A stretch of 27,152 nt of DNA, from the NCBI GenBank assembly GCA_964621555.1, contig CAZUOO010000008.1:1-27152 (forward strand), given 5' to 3'. This document shows, piece after piece, positions 1 to 7,042 of the stretch. The notes beneath the pieces were generated by a model, which worked only from the letters and a program-made list of their open reading frames with translations, was not told the DNA's origin and did no database searches. The stretch comes from UBA2022 sp964621555. GTDB lineage: Bacteria > Patescibacteriota > Dojkabacteria > SC72. The stretch's first letter is position 1. Every line of letters starts with the position of its first letter. The position numbers and the translations under genes are program-made.

Positions 1-2
1 GA

Positions 3-86
3 CAAGAGAGTTTAGGATATTTGAAAAGGATAATTTCATATAAACAATATGTAATATTTATTATTCAAATACTACCATTAATTTGA
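3..86 (+). other. Possible 3' end of a gene entering from the left edge
   Basis: A plus-strand frame is open from the window edge to TGA at 84-86 and would give a short hydrophobic tail ending in ILPLI. A second frame is open from base 2 to TAA at 41-43. Neither has enough length to recognise, so this only notes that an incoming gene may end here. No clear hairpin terminator is visible in 1-108. Confidence 0.15.
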
Positions 87-108
87 GTAAGTGCAAATAA
101 TCTTTAAC

Positions 109-885
109 CTACCCCCTTCTATAATCATAGAAGACCTCATAAACACAAAGTGTAGCAAATGCAAAAAGGACAGGAAAGAAGAGAAACTCCTCGAGAGGAA
201 AGCCTGTATCAAAAATGCTGACCCAACCGATATAATTACTCGCAGGGAAACTCCAATACCCTAACGAAGTAGATATACTCTCAAATACTAACGAGTGGAA
301 AAAGAAAAATACTCCAACTCCAATAAACCTAGATAAGTACCTAGGATTTTTGATAATAACCAAGATAGGAAAGATTACAAAAGCAGGGATTCCCAATATC
401 AAGTATGGATTACCAAGGGAAAAAAGGTTCTCATTGAAAGCATAAAGTAGAAGTATCACATTCGCAGAAATTACAAGTGAATACATAAGGAAATTATTCA
501 AACTATTCTCTACATAAGACCTATTCCTATCTACGAAATACTCATAAAACATTATGATGTAATAGACAAATAGAAAACCCCATACTAAATCATCCAGAGG
601 AAGAATATTGAAAATCTTTGGAAGGACAGTACTATTCACCACCCACGACCCACTCGCAGTAATAATAAAATCTGCAATGAAACCAGCTATAACACCAAAT
701 ACAATTCCAAATACCAAGCTTCTAAGGACATGTTCTTTAGCTCGATATGACAGATATAAAGCTGGTATACCGTAAAAGATAATTGACCCATATAGAAAAT
801 CTAAATTGAAGTGGTACTGAAGAAATGCGAGCACAGGAATAGCGAGAATAAGAAGGATCAAATCTGTTCTTTTAGAACTACTCAT
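109..885 (-). CDS. Lycopene-cyclase-domain membrane protein (two-domain, CrtYcd/CarR type)
   Basis: A 258-aa polytopic membrane protein made of two similar halves. Each half ends in the signature of heterodimer-type lycopene cyclase domains: a Trp some 15-20 residues before a P-x-(D/E)-(D/E)-hydrophobic motif, followed by a helix ending in Tyr-Glu. The first copy has W81 and P96-L-D98-D99, then YEYF. The second has E202, W211, and P230-L-E232-E233, then YEVF. Known family members cyclise the ends of lycopene inside the membrane. The motif pattern is seen directly; the enzymatic activity is inference, since related proteins of unknown substrate exist. The start overlaps the preceding gene's stop by 4 nt, which suggests translational coupling. 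No clear carotenoid desaturase or cleavage oxygenase lies in the window. Confidence 0.6.
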   Translation of the reverse strand: MSSSKRTDLILLILAIPVLAFLQYHFNLDFLYGSIIFYGIPALYLSYRAKEHVLRSLVFGIVFGVIAGFIADFIITASGSWVVNSTVLPKIFNILPLDDLVWGFLFVYYIIMFYEYFVDRNRSYVENSLNNFLMYSLVISANVILLLYAFNENLFSLGNPYLILGIPAFVIFPILVIIKNPRYLSRFIGVGVFFFFHSLVFESISTSLGYWSFPASNYIGWVSIFDTGFPLEEFLFFPVLFAFATLCVYEVFYDYRRG

Positions 886-1589
886 TTAAGAAGATCTTCA
901 ATTCTAATATATTCACCAAAATTCATTCTATCTATACTACTCCACTTCTTAAGCTCCTTATACTCCATTTTATCCGACAAGAGAATAAATAAAGCTTTAA
1001 GCTCCTTCTCAGTAACAAGCATAATCAACCTAGCAGGAAACCTCAGCTTACTCTCAACCGCTAACATATATTGATCTCCCCTTTTCGAAAACCAGAAAGA
1101 TTCAAGCATAAACCATTCATATTGAGCCCCCATTGTTTCAATTCCCCTTGTATTAATTTGATGTGTAACATCCACAGGAGGAGTGGTACCAAGAACATAG
1201 AAAAGGAACAGTAATGCAATTATAGAAGCCATTAAACCGTAATGCCCAAGTACAGCCAAATACATAATGAAGAGGAGTAATACTCCTGTGATAATCAGAA
1301 ATGTCTTAGGGTTAAAGGGTTGATTAAATCTCATAGGAGCTTCCCACTCATACAACTTCACTTTCTGAACAACTTTCTTCTCCCCCACTTCAACTTCTTT
1401 ATCCATTTTAACCTTTCCTAATACCACCTTCTCCCTTCTCAAGTCCTTTTGCTTTTGTACAGCCTTTTTAGCAAGTCGCTCAACCTCTTCTTCTCTTTTT
1501 CTCAATTCCAATTCACCTGAAAGCACTTTCGCAATATCACTAAGTTCACTGACAAGTTTGGATTTTTTAGAAGGTTTTAAATTTTTCAT
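882..1589 (-). CDS. Two-helix membrane protein of a probable CPR-conserved family
   Basis: A 235-aa protein. Residues 1-85 are charged and probably partly coiled coil (25-55). Two adjacent membrane helices follow at about 96-114 and 117-135. After them comes a segment with TTPPVDVTH and a GI, then an aromatic stretch around WFMLESFWFSKRGDQY and a predicted cytosolic C-terminus. Charge distribution suggests both ends are cytosolic. The layout resembles a family of unknown function that I recall as common in CPR genomes; that is memory, not a search. It is the middle gene of a three-gene unit: 7 nt after the 122-aa membrane protein and overlapping the lycopene-cyclase-like gene by 4 nt (ATGA). 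Function unknown. Confidence 0.8.
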   Translation of the reverse strand: MKNLKPSKKSKLVSELSDIAKVLSGELELRKREEEVERLAKKAVQKQKDLRREKVVLGKVKMDKEVEVGEKKVVQKVKLYEWEAPMRFNQPFNPKTFLIITGVLLLFIMYLAVLGHYGLMASIIALLFLFYVLGTTPPVDVTHQINTRGIETMGAQYEWFMLESFWFSKRGDQYMLAVESKLRFPARLIMLVTEKELKALFILLSDKMEYKELKKWSSIDRMNFGEYIRIEDLLK

Positions 1590-1596
1590 ATAATAA

Positions 1597-1965
1597 TCAT
1601 ATAACAGTTAGGAGGATAATAACAAGTAAGAGAGCAATTGATCCCCAAGGAAACACAAGGACACTAAATACATTTAAGAGGAAACCTCCAATAAATGAAG
1701 TTGCAATTATAATCCCCCACTTCATAGCCACCTTGAAATTAGGAAACTCACTCCAGCTATATGCAAGAAACTTCTGGGTAAGAAAGATGGTAAGGGATAT
1801 AAACGACTGAATGAATATAAAAAGCAGTATTAACACGGTACTAAGGTTGTACCAGTTAACCTCATTACCAAAGTTGTATGGAAGGAAATAGTCTAGAGAA
1901 AATAAATATATCAAAAAAATTACAGATGTAATCAAGAGAACTAATTGTGTAAATAGAAATTTCAT
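1597..1965 (-). CDS. Small polytopic membrane protein, function unknown
   Basis: A 122-aa very hydrophobic protein with three or four predicted membrane helices (about 5-27, 40-66 and one or two across 80-122). It has no soluble domain and no recognisable motif, so I cannot assign a function. It is the first gene of the minus-strand operon that continues into the two-helix protein and the lycopene-cyclase-like protein. The promoter probably lies in the 77-bp divergent gap with the response regulator. ATG at 1965 is the first start after the frame opens, and no Shine-Dalgarno sequence precedes it. Confidence 0.65.
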   Translation of the reverse strand: MKFLFTQLVLLITSVIFLIYLFSLDYFLPYNFGNEVNWYNLSTVLILLFIFIQSFISLTIFLTQKFLAYSWSEFPNFKVAMKWGIIIATSFIGGFLLNVFSVLVFPWGSIALLLVIILLTVI

Positions 1966-2042
1966 TTTGTATTAGATATAGGTCTTTTAGCTATATACAT
2001 TTGAGAATACCCTTTAGATATTAAAATCTATTTATATATCAT

Positions 2043-2708
2043 ATGAACATTCTCATTATAGAAGATTACCCTTCCGTTGCCCAGATAACCAAAAACATAC
2101 TAGAGAGTAACGGATATATGGCAGAAATAAAGACTTCAAACAATGTAAGAGATATTAAATTCAGTGAAAACCTCTATGACCTAATAATTGCCGATATAAA
2201 CTTAAAGCATGTAAAAGTTTTTCCTCTGATTAACTACATTAGAAAAGAATGCAAAGAGATACTAATAATGGGACTTTCCAGCAAGGCAACCTGGAAAGAA
2301 AAGGTAGAGTTTCTAAACAACGGTGCGGACGATGTGATTGACTACCCCTATGCCATACAAGAGCTACTTGCAAGAATAAACTCATTAGCCAGAAGGCCTA
2401 AACCTAGAATAGAGAAATACCTTAGGTACAGAGATATTAATATTGATACGGACTTGAAATATGTAACAGAGGAGAAGAAAGAAGTTCCATTAAGAAGACG
2501 CGAGTACAATCTCCTTGAATATCTTGTGAGAAATAAAAACAGGATGATATCTAGAAATGAACTATTGGATAAAGTATGGGACTACAGAAAGATGACAACC
2601 TCAAATACAGTGGATGTTCATGTAAAAAGGTTGAGGGATAAACTTCAAGACAAAGAGATTATAAAAACAATCCACGGTTTTGGATATGTAGTAAAGGACG
2701 AAGACTAG
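2043..2708 (+). CDS. OmpR/PhoB-family response regulator with atypical receiver
   Basis: A 221-aa two-domain regulator. The N-terminal receiver has the acidic pair E7-D8 and the phospho-acceptor D51 (IIADINL). Where the family has the conserved 'K-P-F' lysine this protein has Y101-P-Y, and the usual 'MLTA' switch region reads GLSS. The C-terminal winged helix is textbook OmpR: LRRREYNLLEYLV, then ISRNELLDKVW, then NTVDVHVKRLRDKL, then IHGFGYVV. It is therefore a DNA-binding transcription factor, but its phosphorylation switch is probably altered because the missing Lys normally contacts the phosphoryl group. It is not next to a kinase; the only kinase in the window is at 7.0-8.5 kb. Its 3' end overlaps the convergent dnaN by 4 nt. 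Confidence 0.93.
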   Translation: MNILIIEDYPSVAQITKNILESNGYMAEIKTSNNVRDIKFSENLYDLIIADINLKHVKVFPLINYIRKECKEILIMGLSSKATWKEKVEFLNNGADDVIDYPYAIQELLARINSLARRPKPRIEKYLRYRDINIDTDLKYVTEEKKEVPLRRREYNLLEYLVRNKNRMISRNELLDKVWDYRKMTTSNTVDVHVKRLRDKLQDKEIIKTIHGFGYVVKDED

Positions 2709-3832
2709 ATCATCATTGGCATTATGAGATGAATGAAATCATCATCTCCCTTGATTTTGAAGACACCTGGTTTAACAGGTTCTGAACATTCAAGTACTAA
2801 CTCTTCTCCATCAAGATTGGTAAGCATATCTCCTAAAAACCTAGCACTAAAGGCAATTTTAATAGAGTTACCTTCCATTGCACCCTCAAATATACTTCGG
2901 TTACTTCCTACTTCTGATTGAGAAGCAGAAAGAGCCACAACATTATCCTTAGGCTCGAGATCTAATATAATCTTATTCCCCAATACACTTCGAGCAATAA
3001 TATTGGTAACTTTCAATGCACTAGCAAAATCATCCTTCTTAGCTGTTACCTGAGTCTTGAATCCTGTAGGAATGATCTGTTTATACTCAGGATACTGGCC
3101 ATCGATAAGTCTAGATACAATATCCACATCTCCAAATCTAAATACAACTTGGTTACGATCCTCTACCACATACAGTGAGACCATCTCTTTATCATCCATC
3201 CCCATTTCAGAAACAACAAAGGCTAATTCTTGCAAGGCCTTAACAGGAACAAGCAAATTAACATCTTTTGTAGACTCACTCTTAACCTTAATGGTCTGCT
3301 TTGAAAGTCTAAGACCATCAGCAGAAACAAATGAAACAGATTTCCCTTCAATCTCAATCCTAACACCTGTAAGAACAGGCTTAACATCATCAGAAGCTGC
3401 TGCAAAAGCAACTCTCTTAACGGATTTAAGAAGATCTGACTGTGGAATTTTCAAAATAGGAGCCTCTTTATCAACGGTAACCACATGAGGATAATCATCA
3501 GAAGGTATTGTATGGAATTCCGCATTATTATTAACAGTTGCCACTGTAACCATTTGCTTATCAAGAGAAACATCTACCTTCTCAGAAGGAATACTATGTA
3601 CAAACTCAGAAAGCTGTTTAGCGGGTACTGTAACCCTACCCTCAGATTGAACATCAGCTCCAATCCATGTATTAATCCCAATCTCTAAATCGGTAGCGGT
3701 TAAATGAACCTTACCGTTTTTAGCTTCAAAAAGAATATTATTTAATATTGGAAGTCCTGGTTTAGAATTAACCACCCTACTTACAATATTTAAATACTTA
3801 GCAAATGTATCTTGGTTACAAGAAAATTGCAT
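2705..3832 (-). CDS. dnaN: DNA polymerase III beta subunit (sliding clamp)
   Basis: A 375-aa protein of normal DnaN length. It starts MQFSCNQDTFAKYLNIVSRV, has the domain-1 stretch LPILNNILFEA and the TATDLEIGI segment, and ends with the typical IHLIMPMMI. The protein forms the ring that tethers the replicative polymerase to DNA. It lies downstream of dnaA on the same strand across a 475-bp gap, the usual origin-region order. On the minus strand ATG is preceded by TATAAAGAAG, so a short leader is likely. An extended -10-like TTGTATACT lies about 50 nt upstream and is a further promoter candidate. The gene converges on the response regulator with a 4-nt overlap. Confidence 0.97.
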   Translation of the reverse strand: MQFSCNQDTFAKYLNIVSRVVNSKPGLPILNNILFEAKNGKVHLTATDLEIGINTWIGADVQSEGRVTVPAKQLSEFVHSIPSEKVDVSLDKQMVTVATVNNNAEFHTIPSDDYPHVVTVDKEAPILKIPQSDLLKSVKRVAFAAASDDVKPVLTGVRIEIEGKSVSFVSADGLRLSKQTIKVKSESTKDVNLLVPVKALQELAFVVSEMGMDDKEMVSLYVVEDRNQVVFRFGDVDIVSRLIDGQYPEYKQIIPTGFKTQVTAKKDDFASALKVTNIIARSVLGNKIILDLEPKDNVVALSASQSEVGSNRSIFEGAMEGNSIKIAFSARFLGDMLTNLDGEELVLECSEPVKPGVFKIKGDDDFIHLIMPMMI

Positions 3833-4307
3833 CTTCTTTATAAATCTAAAAGTTATCTAGTTCGGGGCTTTACCTAGTATACAATGTGTAAAGGTGTGGG
3901 TAAAGGTATTTCATTATTAATTTATTATCTCTCTCTTCTCTCTATATATTATATAAATAGTAGTTGTAATAGTAGGGAGTATGTATATGTCTATATCTTA
4001 CCCCTACTCCTCCGCTCTATATCTCTCTTACACGCTTTTCCTATACTTGCCCGCTGTTGATAACTGTTTTCTTTTACCTACCACATACTGCAATAAAAGA
4101 TATTAAAGATAAAGAATTTCTTTAATTGTGTATTTGTGGGTAACTTTCGTGGACTCTATAAGGCAATTGTAAGCGAGTTTGTGGTTATATATAAAATAGG
4201 AAATCTTGTTGCTATAACCTCTCTACCTGCTTACAATCTTTTTTGATGTGTAGAACTCGGGAGGTTTCGGATAGCTTTCTTAAAGTTATCCACCTAGCTT
4301 TCCGCAG
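3833..4307. other. oriC: dnaN-dnaA intergenic region: candidate oriC with DnaA-box cluster
   Basis: This 475-bp non-coding gap carries several 9-mers close to the DnaA box (TTATCCACA / TGTGGATAA). They are TGTGGGTAA at 3895-3903 and again at 4135-4143, TGTTGATAA at 4057-4065, the weaker TGTGGTTAT at 4180-4188, and TTATCCACC at 4286-4294 on the opposite strand. The first four share one orientation. An AT-rich stretch at about 3907-3965 could be the unwinding element. Location between dnaA and dnaN matches many bacterial origins. No gene is visible in the gap. Confidence 0.65.
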
Positions 4308-5753
4308 TTATCCTAATCTTGATTTACAGGTATCTATTTTATCTTTAAATCTACTATCATCTTTCATCATATCTTCAATCTTTTCACATGCATGAAGTAC
4401 CGTTGTATGGTCACTTCTATTAACCTCTCTAGCTACCTTCTCTAATGGAAGTCCTAACTCTGTTCTTAACATATACATGATTACCTGCCTTGCTGTTGCT
4501 AGATATGCAGTCCTTCTTTTTCCTTTGATATCCTTAGCGCTTACGTCGAATACCTCACATACCACATCTATTATTCTCTCAGGTCTAATTCTCTTTCGCT
4601 TGCTCTCTATATCTACCTGTAATGATTGAGCTATCTCTTCTAGCGAAGATGCTTTTCCTAACCTTTGCAGGGAGATTACCTTCACTGCAGCCCCCTCCAA
4701 TTCCCTCACATTGTTTTCCACATTCTTGGCTATCAGCTCTAGCACGTCCCTTTCTAAAGTTGCACCTTGTTCTGCCGCAATCTGTTGTAGTATTGCGAGA
4801 CGGGTTTCATAATCAGGGGCTTGGAGATCGGCCACCATTCCTCCTGCAAACCTTGATCGAAGTCTGTCTGTAATATTTTGAATCTCTTTGGGAGGTCTAT
4901 CCGCAGCCATTACCAGCTGTTTATTTGCTTGATATAGTGTGTTGAAGGTATGGAAAAGCTCTTCTTGTGTTTTGGGATATGTTTCTACGAATTGTATATC
5001 GTCAATAATCAGTACATCTATCTCTCTATACTTCTTTCTAAACTTCTCATTGGTTCTATTTCTAATTGAATCTATTAGTTCATTGAGGAATTGTTCAATG
5101 GGGACGTATATAACCTTCTTATCCGGATACTTATTTATGAACTCATTACCTATTGCCTGCATCAAATGGGTCTTCCCTACTCCCGTTGAGCCGTAGAAGA
5201 AGACAGGGTTATATAATGTGCCTACCTCTTTTACAATTGACTCTGCAACTGCATGTGCCAGAGCATTGTGTGACCCCACAATGAAGTTTGAAAATAGATA
5301 CTTGGGATTGAGTTGTGCACTTCTTGCCACCGCATTTCTATCCGAGTTTATCTTCTCTTGTACTACGCTAAATATATTGGCCCCTTCTTCTGCCTGTACC
5401 TCGATATCTTTAATAGTTTTTGGTGCACTTTTAAGCGAAGACCTAACAGATATTACAAAGTCCAACTTCTGACCAGTTGCTTGTGTTAGGCTTTTAGATA
5501 CCAATGACCTATGGTATGACTCTATCCATTCTCTTTGAAAACCTTGTTCGCAACTAATCTCCGCAATTCCATTAGCTATTCTTTCTAAATACACACCCTT
5601 AAACCATGTGGTGAACTGTCTTGGGGTTACATACATGCGGATATTTTCTGATACAACCTTCCAAATATCCTCTACGTCAAAGTTAACACTTTCTTTTGAT
5701 ATGTCTCTCTTCTCGGATATTACGGGCTTTTCTAACTCTAAGTTACCAGCCAT
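4308..5753 (-). CDS. dnaA: Chromosomal replication initiator DnaA
   Basis: A 481-aa DnaA of full family length. Domain I (about 28-100) contains YVTPRQFTTWFKGV. A linker follows to about 145. The AAA+ domain III has Walker A GSTGVGKTH at 188-196 and Walker B VLIIDD at 247-252. The C-terminal DNA-binding domain IV has the HTH signature with NRSDHTTVLHA near 445-455. It binds DnaA boxes and opens the origin. Boxes lie on both sides: a cluster downstream of the gene and one perfect copy 70 nt upstream of the start, where it could also mediate autoregulation. ATG at 5753 follows an A/T-rich leader without a Shine-Dalgarno sequence. Confidence 0.98.
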   Translation of the reverse strand: MAGNLELEKPVISEKRDISKESVNFDVEDIWKVVSENIRMYVTPRQFTTWFKGVYLERIANGIAEISCEQGFQREWIESYHRSLVSKSLTQATGQKLDFVISVRSSLKSAPKTIKDIEVQAEEGANIFSVVQEKINSDRNAVARSAQLNPKYLFSNFIVGSHNALAHAVAESIVKEVGTLYNPVFFYGSTGVGKTHLMQAIGNEFINKYPDKKVIYVPIEQFLNELIDSIRNRTNEKFRKKYREIDVLIIDDIQFVETYPKTQEELFHTFNTLYQANKQLVMAADRPPKEIQNITDRLRSRFAGGMVADLQAPDYETRLAILQQIAAEQGATLERDVLELIAKNVENNVRELEGAAVKVISLQRLGKASSLEEIAQSLQVDIESKRKRIRPERIIDVVCEVFDVSAKDIKGKRRTAYLATARQVIMYMLRTELGLPLEKVAREVNRSDHTTVLHACEKIEDMMKDDSRFKDKIDTCKSRLG

Positions 5754-5822
5754 TTTAAAATGGTTTAACTTTAAATAATCGTTGGGCAGTTATTTCGAAC
5801 GTTGAGATAGTAATATCAGATT

Positions 5823-5831
5823 TGTGGATAA
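5823..5831 (-). promoter_or_regulatory. Perfect DnaA box upstream of dnaA
   Basis: TGTGGATAA on the plus strand, the exact complement of the consensus TTATCCACA. It lies 70 nt upstream of the dnaA start codon and could serve origin function, dnaA autoregulation or both. Confidence 0.7.
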
Positions 5832-5937
5832 GTTGGCAAGTGTATTTGAAGAGGTATTGTTGTAGAGGCCTTTCCCCCTATTCTATTGTAGATGTATGAA
5901 AGTCTAAATCCCTGAAGACCTCCTGCTCTCTATATTG

Positions 5938-5943
5938 TATAAT
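5938..5943 (+). promoter_or_regulatory. TATAAT -10-like hexamer before the gene with no start codon
   Basis: An exact TATAAT in the divergent gap, about 20 nt before the frame that opens at 5962. It overlaps the ATG at 5942-5944, which opens a different frame. If it is a true -10 element, transcription would begin near 5950, too late for that ATG to be used. Confidence 0.4.
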
Positions 5944-5961
5944 GTTAAATAAAATTATTGA

Positions 5962-7017
5962 CTTAGTATCATTACTTACACTGACTTCTACAATTCTAAG
6001 GAGTACTTCGCCAAATCGCTTGAAACCTTTAATGGGGCTACTATTCCAGATGAAAAGGCCATCCAAACCCAACTCAAATTTACCTTACTACCTTTAACGC
6101 TCAACAAGGATGGTGCTCGCAGAGTTTCAGATGCGGTTGTATTCTCTCATTTAATAGACGATGTCTGTGATAATAAAGATTCCTTAAATACCGATGACCT
6201 ATCAAATCTCTCCATTGCATGTAACTCTTTTAATCGCTACAGTGGGTTAACTGGGCCACAGTTTGACGAAGGACTTGATGATTATAAGCGCACTGAAAGA
6301 ACTTCGGAGCAGAATAAGCTTCTTCAATCATGTCTAACTGTTCTCTCCGTGAAGTATCATGCAACTTACCAAAGAGATCTGGGCTCTGATATTGAGATAT
6401 TGACTAAGGATATGCCTACAGGACTTTATAATATGGAAGCCTTTCAAGTAGGGTTACTTAAGATTATGATTGCGGGCTTTATACAAAACTCCCAGGATAC
6501 TAATCAAAGACAAATCTTTCTAGATACGTATAATCGATTGTGTAACAACTTCATAGGCGATCCGGACTCGCTCTCAAGTATCAATTCAAATGTTGTTAAA
6601 GTCTCATGGGGATCAGGTGTTCAGTCTATGTTTGCATCACTTGGTGAAGTTATGGATCACCCTAGCTATCCAGCAATGATTGATAATTTTGATATTTTGT
6701 TAGCCCCCCTAGTCTACTTAACCAATAATCATGAGGAAGATACTGGGGTAGATTGGAAAGGTGATATTGATAACCTAGAAGACGATTTTATTCAAAGTAT
6801 GCGACTTGCTGTTGCAAAATTACAAACTCTCATGGATACAACTCCTGCCCTTAAATATCTTTATGTGCAAAAAATAGGACAGCTTGTTGGGGGATCTCTC
6901 CAGATTCTTGAGATAGACCGCAAGCACAATTATCCAATTAACTCGGAAGAATTTAAAAAGCTGAGAAACTTCTATCGTAGAGAGTTACCTCTTCTTCTTG
7001 GTAAATATATACTTTAA
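5962..7017 (+). CDS. Unrecognised soluble protein with DDxxD-like motif; 5' end unresolved
   Basis: The frame is open from 5962 (after stops at 5950 and 5959) to TAA at 7015-7017, 351 codons. The only standard start is GTG at 6349, which would discard 129 codons of convincing protein sequence (for example TDFYNSKEYFAKSLETF). ATG at 5942 lies in a different frame, so a one-base deletion, a recoding event or a non-standard start such as ATT 5971 must be considered. Counting from 5962, residues 61-71 read FSHLIDDVCDN, reminiscent of the aspartate-rich motif of class I isoprenoid synthases including squalene/phytoene synthases. A second possible acidic cluster, NNHEED, lies at 6724-6741. The fold looks all-alpha with no membrane helices. 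The isoprenoid-synthase idea is weak inference. It precedes the histidine kinase by 25 nt. Confidence 0.6.
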   Translation, partial: LSIITYTDFYNSKEYFAKSLETFNGATIPDEKAIQTQLKFTLLPLTLNKDGARRVSDAVVFSHLIDDVCDNKDSLNTDDLSNLSIACNSFNRYSGLTGPQFDEGLDDYKRTERTSEQNKLLQSCLTVLSVKYHATYQRDLGSDIEILTKDMPTGLYNMEAFQVGLLKIMIAGFIQNSQDTNQRQIFLDTYNRLCNNFIGDPDSLSSINSNVVKVSWGSGVQSMFASLGEVMDHPSYPAMIDNFDILLAPLVYLTNNHEEDTGVDWKGDIDNLEDDFIQSMRLAVAKLQTLMDTTPALKYLYVQKIGQLVGGSLQILEIDRKHNYPINSEEFKKLRNFYRRELPLLLGKYIL

Positions 7018-7042
7018 AGTTTGGTTAGGGTAAATTATATGT

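Larger units (their letters stand above)
5754..5961. other. dnaA upstream region, strand-switch point
   Basis: This 208-bp gap separates minus-strand dnaA from plus-strand genes and so is where leading-strand gene orientation switches. It holds a perfect DnaA box at 5823-5831 and a TATAAT at 5938-5943 on the plus strand. A minus-strand frame at 5878-6072 runs antisense to convincing coding sequence and is not believed. Together with 3833-4307 it may form a two-part origin flanking dnaA. Confidence 0.5.

Noticed and set aside
5878..6072. A 64-aa minus-strand frame in the dnaA upstream region
   Set aside because: It overlaps the convincing plus-strand frame from 5962 and shows no protein-like features of its own.
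5942..6100. Short frame from ATG 5942 as a separate small gene
   Set aside because: After about ten residues it becomes a shadow of the long frame and stops soon. It is more likely the true N-terminus displaced by a one-base shift.
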